DNA from: Daphnia pulex
Taxonomy: Eukaryota > Arthropoda > Branchiopoda > Diplostraca > Daphniidae
Reading direction: 5' to 3'
NCBI RefSeq assembly: GCF_021134715.1
Contig: NC_060024.1
Coordinates: 13,690,974 to 13,754,973, forward strand
Length of the DNA: 64,000 bases
Part shown: in pieces, positions 1 through 13,514 of the stretch
Layout of the letters: the number at the start of each line of letters is the position of its first letter
Position numbering within the stretch: the first letter of the stretch is position 1
The notes under the pieces: model-generated
Seen by the model: only the letters and a program-made list of their open reading frames with translations
Databases searched by the model: none
Told to the model about the DNA's origin: nothing
Program-made: the position numbers and the translations under genes

Positions 1-3000
1 CTACTCTGGTCACGCCACAAACACAAACGCACACAGGACGCAGCAGGATCGAGCAGTGCCCCCTTTTTTTCTCGGTTCGGGCTACTGGACTTGGCGTACC
101 GGCAAGGAAGGAGCGTTTGGTCGATTTAATCCCGATCGTTAACAACCTGCACGCGCCCTTTCGCCCGGCGCTTGCAGCCCAACCCTCTTCTTCTTCTTTT
201 ATTTTGTCCAGTTTTAACTTACGGCCGAGGCCTAAAAACAACCCCCGGCCGGCCGGCCGACCCAACTCTATTTTTACGATTATTGCCTAGTGCAATGGTG
301 GTACATCGTACATCTTGTTGAATTGGCTCCTCCTTGATCCCCCCGAAATATTAAAAAGTTGCCATCGTTAAATCGTCTAAATGACAAATCCGTTGAGTCG
401 TCGGCTAATTGGGACTGCCGGCCGGCTGACCCTTTTTTCGCTTAGTCTCGGCCACTCCCTTAGACAAGCATCGATTTTCGTCATTAACAAGCCTAACATG
501 TGTTCACACCAGCACACAGAGAGAAGCAGCAGTATGTTATATATATATAGAGAGAAAGAGGCCTTTAGTACTAGTACACTAGTTAGTACTGGGCTTTCAA
601 GCGGCCCGGCTAAACAGACTAGAAGAATGTCAATATAGAAACAGTGGCAAACTGCCGCGGCCCCTGCACTAGTCCCTCCTCACCCAAAAGCAAACAAGGA
701 TCTCCTCCGTGGGAAAGAAAAGAAAATAAAAACCCAAAGGAAAATGTTGGCGGATGAGAAAAAAGAACACAAACTCTGCTGCTGCTGCTGCTGCCATCGA
801 ATAAATATATAAAAAGGGAAAAAAAGTAGTAAAGGTGGGGTCGTATGTGATTCGCACCAAGTTTCTTTTATACACACAACCCCCGTCTCTCTGCTCCCGC
901 AGTTGGTAACGAAACGAGCTGCACGAACGAGCCAACTTTGCCGACATTGATCAAACCCCCCCGCACACACACACAAGTCTGAAAGGGGGAGAGAAAAAAA
1001 AAGCCCTCAAGGTGAGGCAGCAATCTAGATCCATGTTATAATCAAATTAGCTTTCACGTAGGAGGAGGTGGGGAAGCTGTCGAGGCCAACCACACCCCAA
1101 AATGTCGATCTCTCCACCATCTAAATATTAAAATCCAAATGTCTACACGTTTTGGGGGGGAAAACATTCATCTTTAAAAAAGTCAAATAAAAATTGGCAG
1201 ATGAGAATTTTTTTAAAAAAGGATAAAATTGTGACGCAGTGCAGATTGTCAACAAAGCGCCAACGGGAGAGGCGGGGTTTGAATTTTGTTTTAAATTATT
1301 TTCGGAGCGAATTGGACACGCAGTGCCGAAATAAAAAGTAAATAATCAACGAAACCTTTCCGGTCGTCGACGTTTGGCAGCAGAGCCAACAGTCTGGAGC
1401 GCAGGTGTTGTTGCTACTATACACCTGTCTGTCTCTCTCTTTTATCATCTGGAATCTATTGCGGCTGCTGCTGGCAGCATCCTCATGAATTTGTCAAAAT
1501 GTTTCCGTTCCGCATTCATCGCGCAACAACACAAAAAAAAGGGGGGGAGAGAAGAAGTTGACGTTGAATAATTTCGATGACGGATCCTAAAAAACTTGGC
1601 CGGAAAAGATTTCCCAGTGAAAAATCAAGAAAAACATGGCAGCGCAATTCAAAAGCTTTGATCCTTTTTCGTGTTTTTCTTTTATGTAGAGAAGAAAAAC
1701 ACATTTGGCTATAGGGGGGAGGGAAGGCGTTGGGGCTGATCCAGTTTGATCCTTTAGCAACAATTTTTCTCCAGCGATAGAGCCAATGATAACCTCCTCC
1801 ATCTCCTAAATAAAACAAGAAAGAAATAAGAAAAAGGAAAAAGTGGTGTCGTCGTCGTGCGCATTTTCGATGGATGGCGCTGGAACATGCGACGAGTGCA
1901 GGAAGAACTCCAGGGACGTCCAAGTCAAGAGCAGTGTGTGTGTGTTTTAGGTATTCCCAGCACACACACACAGAGAGAGAGACACAACCTTTACGTTATC
2001 ATGAGGTGGAGGAAGGAGGGGGGGGGGGGGCGAGTCCTTTCTATTGATCCAAACCTCCACCGACGAGTTCCAGCTCTACTACTACTACAACTTTTACCTC
2101 CTCCGTCTCGCAGCTTCTTTTGAGTGTTGGAGGTCCTGTGCGCTCGGCTCCCTATTACGCGATTAGGTTAACGTGGGGGGGTTGGGCGGAGGAAAACTTT
2201 TGAAACTGCGAGTCGCGTTTTTCCGTTGATTTATCAAAAGATGAGAAACGTCTGTTATTGAGAACAAGTCAACGAGTTCCCAGGTAGTACTACTACCTCC
2301 CCCTTTTCAAATGAATAAATAGACACACACAGAGAGAGACACGCGCGAGCGTCTAGCCATCAAACACCAGCACTCGACTACTCTAGATGATTGGATTGGA
2401 GTGTGTGTACCGGTGGTGTACACACAGACACACAAACTAAGAAACTGCCGGAAACGCGACGCTCGATATCTTGATCAAGAAAGCCGATTGGTCCACCACA
2501 CGGACCCCAACGGACCCATTCTAAAAGGCTCGCCGACATAGTCGACAGAGACACAACTGGAACTTCTTTTGATTTCAAAAGTGGAAAGACGAGTCTTATC
2601 GTCTTCTTATTTCTTGTGCTCTCCACTTCAAGATCCTGCCAATAAAAGCGACTTGAGCACGTCCGTTTTTGTTTGGGGTGATGGGCGTCAAATGATGGTT
2701 AACCTCCCTATTATTACTATTATTATTTAAAGCTTCTTCTTCTTCTCTGTCTGACGAGTTACGACGACGAGGTGCCAAAAAAGCCAAAACTATAAAACTG
2801 CGTGAAAAAGAAGAAGAAAGATACCGAAAATAGCCCGGCAGCCGCTCCCGCATTTAAAAAAAAAGAAAAAAAGGAAAGGAAAAAAAGGTTCACGGTAAAA
2901 ATTGAACGAGCAGCCCCGCGACCAACACACATCAAATAGGACTGGAGGCAAGAAAGAGAAGAAATAAGAATAAAAAAAAGGGAGAAAATAAGAGGAAAAG

Positions 3001-3545
3001 AAAAAAAATTGTAAGCAAAGGCTCTGATGCAAACGTGACCAGAAGACCCAAAAAGCCAAAAACCCAAAGACCATTCGAGAGAGATCCTGTGCACTACTAC
3101 TACCAAGGAGCGCTGGAGCTAATGGGCTTTTCCTCCCGTTCCTTCGTCTCTTTTGATTATCGGAGCAAATTTCCTCGTCTTGTTGCCTTTTCCCCCCACC
3201 ACCAATTTCGTAGGCCAATCAGCTACAAGTTGGGACGTCAACTTTTCCTCACCCCACCACCCGATAGAGTTGGGGAGGAAATGATTGCGACACGCCCCAC
3301 CCGTAAGATATAAAAAAAAAGAGGAGAAAATCAACGTTTGATTTGCATATCGATCCGGATGGTGAAAAAATAAAAGTGGCCATAGCAGAGAGACAAAAAT
3401 GGGCGTGGATTTCGATGAAAATATAACGAGAGATGATGGACCCAAAGAAGAAGAAGAAAAAGACTTTTTTTGAGCAGCGGCCAGTCGAAAAGGGACGTAT
3501 CGAATTGAACGAGAGAAAGGGTCCATCTAAACGTGTTATTCCGAC

Positions 3546-3559
3546 GTCGCCATGGCAAC
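3546..3559. promoter_or_regulatory. X-box-like palindrome (RFX site), copy 1
   Basis: The 14-mer GTCGCCATGGCAAC differs by one base from the canonical RFX X-box GTTGCCATGGCAAC. The match to copy 3 extends to 18 bp (CGTCGCCATGGCAACGCC). Binding and target gene are inferred only from the motif. Confidence 0.5.
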
Positions 3560-4984
3560 GCCAAGTCCTTCGGCACGCCAATTCAGATAGAAACACACAC
3601 ACACGTCTACCAGATGAAATTGTCTCGATAGAAGAAAAGGCAGAGTAGAATTCTCCTGATGCCGCCGCCTTATGGCCCGTTTCCTCGGCAGTTAAACCCA
3701 ACGATCATCATCATCATGTTCTTCTTTTTTTTCTTTTCTGCCATCACAGTTCCCTACGGTCAAAATCCCGCACGCTCCCGCACAACAACAACAATATTAA
3801 CAAACTCGGCGCAGGGTCCGGTCGAACCCTTGACGACATGCACTGTCGTCATCATCATCGTATCGTATGGTAAACACAAGAGTTGATGTATAGAGAGAGA
3901 TAATAACATTAAACAGGATTCAATTTTCCCCGGCTTTACTGATGTGCCGTCCCATCCCAGCCCTTTCTCAAATATCCCGAAAAAAAGATATCCATCATCA
4001 ACATCGACCGTCGAACCACCTTGTGCAAAGTTTCCCACAGCAGCCAGGGATGGGGGAGAAAGCGGATAAAGCCGAAGCTGCCAATTTCATCATCATCAAA
4101 AACACGGTCCTCCTCCTACTGAGACGAACGGATGGACGGGAAAAAACTGCCGTGGAAACAACTTCTGGCCACGACGCGCGGGCGTATAGAGACAAGTTTC
4201 TCTCTACTACTCGCTACTGGCCTGTCCGTGATCTCAAAGTCGGTTCGGTCGGGAGATAGAAGAAGCCGAGTAGTAACGAGGCTCTTTCTTGTCCGCGTCG
4301 TCCGCAGCAGACGGAGGGGAAAAAAGAAAAAAGAAGAAACGGAATTGTGTGCGAGCAAAGGACCGGTGGAAATAAAAAAAAGAAACTGGATGGGTGGTTA
4401 CATTCACCTTTGACTCGGTATTGATTGCAGCGGCCGGGGGGTAGAATAGAGAAGCGGATAATAAAAAAAGAGAAGACGAAATAAGATGTAAAGATGTACA
4501 CGGGAGGAGAAGAAAAAAGGGAAACCCGTGTATTAAGAAGCCGTCAGATGACAGCTTCGTCGCTGATGGGTCAAGAAGAAACTAATCGGCCTACACACAC
4601 ACTTGTCGTCGAGATGAAAAGAATGTCGTCAAATGATGTGTGAACAAGATCCGCTGGATCATAATACGCCACAACTTATAGGAGGGGAGGTCGACTCAAG
4701 TCAACCTTGTTAGATTTATGCATAAAGTCAAAAGTTATTTCTTTTTTTGGGGATGTCGGGATCCCTGGTGGATCCGTCGATAATTGAGGAGCGACATGTG
4801 AGAGTCAGACCCTGGGCAAACGTCAACTTTCTATTTCCCCCCTTTCACCTGCTGCTGCCGGGGGGTCTCGCTCCCGTTGTGAAATGTGATTCGGCAAAAG
4901 ACTCTGCTACTACAACATGTAGATTTTGATTCCATCCATCATTAACGATCCCAGCAGCGAGAGAGGGTGCATCGGATATGGAAG

Positions 4985-4998
4985 GTCGCCATGGCAAC
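4985..4998. promoter_or_regulatory. X-box-like palindrome (RFX site), copy 2
   Basis: The same 14-mer GTCGCCATGGCAAC occurs here, flanked by G and GCG. The surrounding sequence is otherwise unlike copy 1, so a simple local duplication is not obvious. Confidence 0.5.
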
Positions 4999-7900
4999 GC
5001 GTTTGGAGGGGTGTGACGACGCCAGGGAAAAAATTGGAAAATTCAAATGGGGAAATTTTCTAGAAAATGTTACTGATCGAATATAAGAGAGAGAAGACGA
5101 CAGCTGGGAAATACACACACACACACATCGACAGATAGAAATAAGAAGAATCTCTATCCAGGCGAATCGCTACTAGTAGCGGGACCGTCCGGTCCGCTCG
5201 ACCAAACTTTGGGTATTTTTCTTGTTGCACCACAGCGAAAATAAGAAAGAAGAAGAAACGTATTCCTACTATACGTATGACAAGGAAAAATGGCATGAGC
5301 GTGCGAGTGTGTGCCGACAGCAGAGCATTGAAACGCGTCTAACCCCCCTCTCTCCCGTTGAGTGGTGACGCCCCGTGTAGATGCGGTTGAATATATTCCT
5401 TCACCCGAGCGGCCGTGAGAAGTGACGTAGCAAACACACAGCGGGAGCCTCAAAAGAAAAATAAGGTGGTAGACTCGATGCTGCTGCTGAATGACAACCT
5501 CGTTTATCTCCTCCCACACGCCAAAGATGCTCGTGTTCCATCTCAAATTCCCGTACAAAATGTCGTTACCTGTGAGTGTGTACAGGTATTGATCCACCAA
5601 CCCCCCACTCGACTATAGCACACACAAAACGCTTCCAACTCGGGGGGAACTTAAAATGTCTGTGAAACGCAAAATGGCTCGTTATTATTATGATAAGAGA
5701 TAATGAGGAGTAGCGAAATTTCTTCCTCCATCTTTTTTCGCCTCCTCATTTGTCCACCAACAAGGCGGCCTTTTTCTTAATGTGTCTCATGTTCAATCCA
5801 TTAGCAGCTACTGGGGCTCCGGCGTTCAGAGTTAATGAACGCGGAAGGCTAACTGGACAAGAACCGCTAGAAAAACACCCCAAAAAGCAGATCGATTACG
5901 CAGAGCTGGACGACGACGTATGGCTACTACCGATCGGATGCTGCGAGTACTCAACGTGTTTGCTTTCCATTTTGTCGCCGCAACAACAAGAAGAAGAAAC
6001 CAAACAATCGACAACGTCAAACAACCCCCCCAAAAAAGATACACAAAACAAACGCCCGGTGGAATGTTTATTGACCCCCCCGTTCGTTCGCTGTGCCAGT
6101 CAGTCTATAATATCGACATCTCTCGGCTGGTGGAAAGATACAAGGACCGGCTGTGTGTGTTGTACTACGCCGGATGCGGAGTGGCGTATCACTGCGTGAC
6201 GGCAGGTGTGAACAAGCCTCGGCCAGCAGCAGCCGGGCGCGGCCAAGCGTTTCGTTTAAAAAAATCAAAAAAAAGAAGAAAAAAGTCGAGTTGCAAGAGT
6301 CTAAAAATGAACTCCCGAAATGTTTTCCTAACAAAAGAGAGGCTCTACAACTTTTTTTTTTTTTTTCTCCTTCGCAATCGCCTAATATAATACCGACGAA
6401 CGTCTGCCAACAAAGACAAACACGGACAAAAGAGAGGACACGGATTGAAAGGCGTCAGCAGCCAGCCCAGGGGTTAAAGACTATTCCATTTAGTATTCAG
6501 TGCACAAGTTTTATAGGGTACCAGTATATATAAAAAGAGTGCAGCGCCGCCGCCATGTTTCTTTTCCCCATTTCGTGATATTTCTTTTTTTCGACTAAAC
6601 AAAACTGGGCGGGGGCAAAAGTTTTCAACTCTGGAAATAAAAAAAAACTAGGAGCGGAAGTTGAGAGAAAAAGTAAAAAAAGAGTTTCCGGTAGAAGCAA
6701 AAAAAAAAATGAAATTCGTCGAAACTGTTATCAAAGTCATTAAGTAGAAATTCCCATGTGCAGAGTCGAATAAACATCTGTCATCTCGATTTTTAAAAGG
6801 GGAGCAAATATCGAAACAAATTGAATTAAAATTGAAATAGTTTTGTTTAACAAAAGAATGTGGTTCCCTTTTTTTAAAATAAAATTCAGTCATCTAGAAA
6901 ATCAGTCGGTTGTGACGGAGGTCGGCGACCCACCTCCCGAGAGATTTGGTTGCCAGAAGAAGAACAAAAACAAGACGATGACAGGTAAGAAAAAATAATA
7001 AATTTAAAGGTGTACTACCTCTTCTTCGGCTGCTACCGTGTTGACCGAATCCATACTCTGACTAAGAGTTCCGTCCATTCTGTTGTTGTTGTTGCTGATT
7101 ACGACGACTCCGTTGCTGTTGTTGCCGTTGCTTAATTGCATCAATCCAGAGCTCGGCATACTCTCTGCGCCGCGCAAAAATTTTATTCACTGGGAATTTG
7201 TTGGTTCTCCTGTTGAAAAGAAAAATTGGCAATTATTTTATATACGCCATGGAAATCTCATCAAACGTTGAAATAACAATTGAGAAGGCAACAGCAGGAT
7301 GGGCGTGAACGGGAACCCCACCCCACCCAGCAGGAGCGTTAATGGCTGTGGCCCATCATTATCGTTTCCCGCACGGTTTTCGTCGTCGTCCTTTGACAGA
7401 TTTTGGAACACTGTCAAGTGTCGTCGAGATGAATCGACGACGACGACAAAGGAGAAAAAAGTCATTGAAAAAAGTTCAAGGGACCCCCCCCCCCCACTCT
7501 TGATGACAAAGTCTAATCATAATTTCAATCTTGTTCCCCATTACCAGCAGGGAGAACTCTCGTCACATTTTGGGGCCCAGTTGTTTGCTAGTCCCGCAGC
7601 TGCACACCTTTCTCTCTATATAGACACAGCTGAGAAATAATAAAAACAGGTGACGGCTGCTGTCGTCTATACTAAACGTTGGTTTCTCTGTTCCAAATGG
7701 TGCTGGGTTATATCGAATTTTTATTCAATTTTTTACGTGCGTGACTAGTTTCAAATCTCCGCCATTTTTCACGATGCCAGATTAAACACAAACCCTTTAT
7801 TCTCAATTCTTTTGGTCGCCCAATTCGAGATAGAGCACGTCAAGCCCCCAGCTTTTTATTCTTTTGAATATTCGCCAGACAATTAGCGACCACGTGGCCG

Positions 7901-9792
7901 TGGTAATCTTTCAATCGAACGTGTCGTCTTCTGCGTTTCTCCTTTTCATAATTATTTCAACACAGAAATCAAGATATTCGACCCTCTTTTGTTTGACACG
8001 CGTCTCAATTTCCACAGAAAATAAAAAAAGGAACAAACAAATTTTACCAAAATGGCGATCAGCTGATGACGAAAATTTTTCAACCCGAAAACACACAAAA
8101 ACACACTGCCGATTTTTCGATTCACAATTTTTTAATAATCCACACGCGGTCACTATTTTTTCAAAAAAATTTTGTTTCAACACGAGAGAAAAGTTGCGTG
8201 GACTCTGTAATGGCGGAACGTGTCAGGAGGGGGGGCGAGCAAAAAAAATTTTCTTTTCGAAAATGGCGGTAGCACACAATCGAAAGTGACGTCACGAAAC
8301 TAAATAGTGTGTACAGGTATAATATAAATGGAGAAACGTTGATTTTCCGCCAGTGAACGCAGAGAGGATCGGCAGGAGGAAATTGACCCGGGATTGTGGA
8401 GAGAGAGGAGCGAAAAAGAGAGTCCACCACACAACCGAACAGTTGGCCACCGACTGAACTGAGCGTGAACGAGAGCACCGGCAAATGAAGGGGGATGTAG
8501 TCTGCTGAGAGGGAGGGTTGGGAGGGATATATTTATACAGGAGGGTGGGTGGGTGGGTGGATTGGGTAAAGGGAGGGAAATGGAACAGAAGAAAAAAAAG
8601 TTCCAGGACTCTCCCCCCCTCGGTCCTGCCGAGTGTGACGACGGCCACCGACGACAGACGTCGCGATGCTCATTTATTTTTCTTCTTTTTCTCAAAAAAT
8701 GTTTTTCTTTTATTTTTTAATTCTCCAATCGACGGTAGTTTGTACATTTTGAAATCAAAAATTTCTACTACGCAGGAATTCTTCCGTGGAATGTGGAATT
8801 GTTGGAATTTTCCAGAAAAAAGAAAATGGCGGGCTGCGTCATAATCGTCACCCGATATTATATATTTATTTATGGACGTTGCACCTTTTAAAATTAGAAT
8901 CGACTTTACTCTACCGTCTTTTTTCTCTCTTTTAAAAATAAGAAGAAGAAAAAAAGTCGTTGGACAGAGCAAAAGTCTTGCGGTCGTGTATACGGGATTC
9001 ACGCTTGGCTAAACTACCTGGCCTTCTTCTTCTTCCCCTCTCTTTCCTTCTTTTGTATCACCCAGGAGTGGGGGTTGGGTTGGGTTGTTGTCAGACATTT
9101 TGGTTATTTTTCTTCCCACTTTTTTGTTTTCTCCATTTCAAAATTGATTTCCATCTCGAGAATATTCACCTGAACAAAAAAAAGTGAAACCGAATTGAAT
9201 TCGGTTTGAACCAGAGTTGAAATTGCAAGAGGAAAGACATAACCAAAATGTTTTAAAGGGGAAAATCTCTGCAGATGAGGAAAGAGGAAAGCGGAAACGG
9301 AAAATTCATTTCCTCCAGTTGGCCATTTGAATGCCATTCAGCCTGCCTAATAGTTGATGTGTGTATTGATTGATTTGATTCCAAGTCGCCTGATTATATA
9401 AATAGATAGCGAGGATATAATATACCTGCATGTTGTTCAGTTTGTTGTTTTATGTGCCCAGCAGCAGCTGAACTGTATACTACACTGGAGGAGGAGGGTC
9501 CAGGTAAACAAGGTTTCTTGTTTTGTCGCATGTTGTATAACTCGGCGATGCGACTGGCAGCATAGAAGAGAAAAGTCTCGCTTGACTCTTTTTTTCTCTT
9601 TTTATTTTCGTTCGTGCGGATGTCCTGTCCCGGTCTCCCGTCAGAATAAGAAAGAAAAAAGGGCGGACGGGGTAGTATATAGTGGGCCAATACTCTTGGC
9701 TGGTTGGTTGTTGCAACCACACGCGACTTGATCATCGACAACCAAACGGAGCTAAGAAGAAGAAGACGGACTGGAATAGTTCGTGACACAAT

Positions 9793-9811
9793 CCCCCCCC
9801 CCCCCCCCCCC
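9793..9811. repeat. Poly(C) homopolymer tract
   Basis: A run of 19 C. It is a likely sequencing and length-polymorphism hotspot, with G-rich structure potential on the complementary strand. Confidence 0.9.
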
Positions 9812-10992
9812 ATTTTGATTCTATTGTCTTTCGGATATAATGATGATAATAATAAATAGACAGGAATAACAATTGGCGATCGAAATGTATAGTCGTCGAA
9901 CGAAATGACGTGACACAAAACTTCTTGCAACGACGGATCCAATTTCTCCCGATATGTTGATGACATGATCATAGTTCAATTGATTGATGACTGAAGAAAT
10001 ACAATGTCCGATATTTTGGAAAATAGTAAATAAGAAATAATAAAAAAGAGCGGCGCTCACTTTGATTCGCTCACACGAATTTGACGATGACGACGTTGGT
10101 GCGTGTTTATTTGGCTGGCCCGTGTGTAATAGACAACAGCAGCAGCAGCAGGGCGTGATGTATCCAGCGCACAACAACGGAAGTGGCTGCTCCTGTCGAT
10201 GTGTGCTGCTACGGGAAATTTCTTGTTTTTCTCTTTTCTTTTTTGTGTACGTACGTACGGGAGTGGGGGAGGCCATGGCTATTGTCTAATGTTTCGGGAG
10301 GAGTGTCGCGTCCTCACTATCCGACGGAGCGGGACCGTCGTCCTTATGGGTTTCTCTCCTCTCTATCTCCCGATGGAAATAAAATTGTTGTTGTTCCAGC
10401 AGCAGCTAGTACTCGTAACATAATACACACACAACGGTACACATACTGCTGTATTATAAAACCGAATCCCAGAGTCTATCATCTGATTGCCGCATTGTGT
10501 GCTGGGCTGGGCCGGTGCTGCCTAACTATCCGCACACACACAAGGAGATGATGCTCTTAATGATCGGATGGATTTCCTTGACTGATTTGATTTGCCTGTG
10601 ACATGTCGATCAACAACACAACCCAAAACGGGCGTTGGCTTTTTATTCTCATTTGAATAAAAAATTTGAGAAAATGATATAATCGGATGGAAAGGGGGCG
10701 TTTATTATAGACGACAACGGCAGTTCAAACGGCCAACGTCCAAATAAATTTCCTGTTTCAATTGTATGTGCAGTCCAGCCCCAGTCTGTCATCAGCTCTC
10801 GAGAGTTTTATTATTAGACGGACGGGAGAATATGGAATCGTCGAATGTGTCCATTGTCCCGGGCAGCAGGCAGCAGAAACAACATCCGTACCACCAGCAG
10901 TGATAGGAGAACAACCCGACCCAACAACCGAAAGTCAAAAAAAGGAACAAACAATGAGCGGAAGTGACTTGTGATCGCAGTAGTCTAACCCC

Positions 10993-11016
10993 ACAACAAC
11001 AACAACAACAACAACA
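10993..11016. repeat. (CAA)n microsatellite
   Basis: About seven to eight tandem CAA units, one of many trinucleotide repeats in the left third of the window. Confidence 0.85.
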
Positions 11017-12511
11017 CCGGAATTTGCATTGCTCCTGTGTGTGTGTATTTGGGAATAAAAATCTCGACACGATGTGGCGGGAACGAAAAAGGGCGTCCAT
11101 GTCCGTCCCGATGCAATTTGCTCCGCTTGACGTAACACCGTCCACTCTCTCATGTAGGACACAAAAAAACAAAAACAAAAGAAGGTCGACATATAACCAT
11201 CAGCCCTAGCTAGAAAATGAATTGATCACAATAACACGCCCACCCACCCAAAATACCTGGGCTTATTACACACACACCTGGCGGGAGAGGGATGAGACCG
11301 GCCCGGGAATTGTTTACACCACACGTCCAAAACGACTAAACCCTTTTTATTATTTCTGCCCAGCAGCAGCAGTGTGATGTCATCATCAGAAATCAAAAGA
11401 AAGAAAAGAAAGTCCCTTTTGTTTTATATCCGACGTACGGGACATTGTGTGGGTGTGACAAACGTGACAAACATCAAAAGCCTGGACAAGTGTCGACGAG
11501 TTGCGGCATCCGTGAGAGATTCCTGGGCGCGCCGGATTTTCTTTCTCCTGCCCAGGGTGAGCAGCAAATATCATCGCATTGATCCCAGGTGCTCCTATCG
11601 CCAAATCGCAGTCCCCTCCAAACCGCAGCCAAGTTTGAAATTTGAATTTTTTAAAAAGAAGAAGAGAAAAAGGCGCTGATTAAAGTTGAACAGCCACGGA
11701 CCGGGATCGATGCCGAGTCTCCCCTCCCTTCCACCTCACGTCGAAGTAGGAGGAGGTGGGGAGTAGAGAGACCAGGTGTGTGCATAATTCAGGGTCCTGG
11801 CAGCAGCCAGGGAGGACGGCCACGTAGGCAGCGATCGATAAACGGCGAACGGTCGGAGACAAAAGCGGACGCGGCCGCGTACGTCGTCGGAGAACAAAAT
11901 AACAAAATGGGCCACCACCGTCGCACTAATAGTCCAACCCCCATTCCCCCACCTCCACCAGCGTCTACTACTTCTGTGTATAAACAACACACAATGGATA
12001 AAGAGAAAAGCCGATCATCCGCTTCCGAGTTATATGGCCATAGATTGGCCTATAATAGTCGCTCCGTCCGTCCGTTTAGTTTAATCTTCGCGCGTTTCGT
12101 GAAAAAATCTTGGTCGGACGATTCGGCTGGATTTGTCGATTTCTTCTATTTCGTGATTCTATTTCTTTTATTTTTTGGCATATGAGAGGGACGTGTGGCG
12201 GAGGAGCGGTGCTGCGGGAGTCAGACGGGCGCTGGCCCGTCGTCGTCGTCTAACTTATGCATTGAAAGTCGTTCGATTGCGTGAGCTGCTACCCACTCCG
12301 TCCGTTTGTCCGTCCGCTGGCTGGAGAAATCCATAGAGCCGTGGAGAAGCGGTTGCTGTTGCGGGTGGGTGGAATCAGACACGAAACGAAACGAAACGAC
12401 GCGTGTGCAAGTGCACCACCACCGCCGCTGGGTGGTGACCTTTCCTCCTCCTCCTCCTCTGCTCCTTATCAAAACATTTTTCTCCTTACCCCACCCTACC
12501 TATCTACCTAT

Positions 12512-12526
12512 CCCCCCCCCCCCCCC
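12512..12526. repeat. Poly(C) homopolymer tract
   Basis: A run of 15 C following a TATC/CTAC-rich stretch. Nothing else is visible. Confidence 0.85.
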
Positions 12527-12586
12527 AGTTGAAATTCGTCCGCTTGTGTTTTGTTGCGACGACACGCAACACGATACACAAAAGGC

Positions 12587-12600
12587 GTCGCCATGGCAAC
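12587..12600. promoter_or_regulatory. X-box-like palindrome (RFX site), copy 3
   Basis: This is the third copy of GTCGCCATGGCAAC and shares 18 bp with copy 1. The ATG inside it is also the possible start codon of the weak two-exon ORF at 12593-12885, so the motif could be coding, regulatory or both. Confidence 0.45.
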
Positions 12601-12885
12601 GCCTTCATTTCACATTCACCAACACAAACAGACAAGAATATCGACAGCAGACGGACCAGCAGCAACCATCAACCGAACGCGTTCAATTTCCCAACAGCAT
12701 TTCTGGCGGATAACAGCATCAGCCGGAATAGATTCGGCAGGTGAGTATAGTAGAGAGCATCCAGCAAAGCTCTTTTTCGTTCCATCGTCCCGGCTAATCA
12801 AATAATCATCGCCCAATTGATTTCCCTCTTCTTTTTCCCACTCACAGAATGGACGTCCGGAGAGAAGTCGGACCCAACTGAATAA
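12593..12885 (+). CDS. Weak candidate two-exon small ORF
   Basis: An ATG lies inside the third X-box-like palindrome. The frame is open to 12740, where a strong donor (GCAG|GTGAGT) follows. An acceptor after CACTCACAG joins at 12848 in the same frame and reaches TAA at 12883-12885, overlapped by an AATAAA at 12884. The joined product would be about 61 residues, basic and Ser/Thr-rich, and it resembles nothing I know. The donor/acceptor pair with a 107-bp intron is the main support. It could equally be a non-coding 5' exon or chance. Function unknown. Confidence 0.18.
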
Positions 12886-13514
12886 TAAATCCCGCACGAC
12901 CCCCTGGCCCCCCCCCCTATATACAATCCATGAAATGCTCCGTCATCTGCCGACTTGCTCACGGCAATTGCTTGGTGAATCATTTAGAAACTGGCCCGTC
13001 ACGGATGGATATACCCCGACGACTGTGCTGTGTATCTGTGTCGTCCCTTTTGTGATGGGAATCAATCCCGGCCACAGCAGCAGCAAATGAATAATCAAAA
13101 TGAATCTGACATTATATCCCTGCATCGCCAGAGCGTGATTCAATCACGCTTCCAAGTCTGGCAATCAATAGTATCATCAAAATGTCCATCCACCTTTGGT
13201 TGATTTGTCTCATTTTCTGTTGTGTGTTTGTGTGTGTATTCCATTTGTGGTTTGCGCAATAATAAAATATCATCTTTTTTCGATAGCGGGAGTGAATAGT
13301 GAGGGTGGGAGGAGGTTCCTATAGATTTTTGGGTGGGGCAAAAAAAAAACAAACAAAAAAGAGGAGGTGAGGAGGGGGGAATGAACTTTGTTGTTGTTGG
13401 TTGTTGAGGGAGAGGAGCTAAAGCTGATTATTTTTTGGTACTTTCAAGTTTCTTCTTTTTTGGGTGTTAGTTTAAGATAAAAATAGGAAATTTTTGTATT
13501 TCGATACGGGATGA

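Larger units (their letters stand above)
1..13514. other. Long non-coding region, no gene recognised
   Basis: No open frame here resembles a protein family I know. The frames are short and dominated by low-complexity Phe/Ser/Leu or Lys/Arg runs, which arise from pyrimidine tracts and their complements. The stretch holds many CA/GT, CAA/GTT, CAG and CTT microsatellites, homopolymer C runs, several TATATA stretches and three X-box-like palindromes listed separately. It may be the 5' flank or a large intron of a gene beyond the left edge, or a regulatory region. The sequence does not decide between these. Confidence 0.6.

Noticed and set aside
1516..1971. 151-codon minus-strand frame in the left non-coding region
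   Set aside because: Composition follows pyrimidine tracts; no domain or exon borders.
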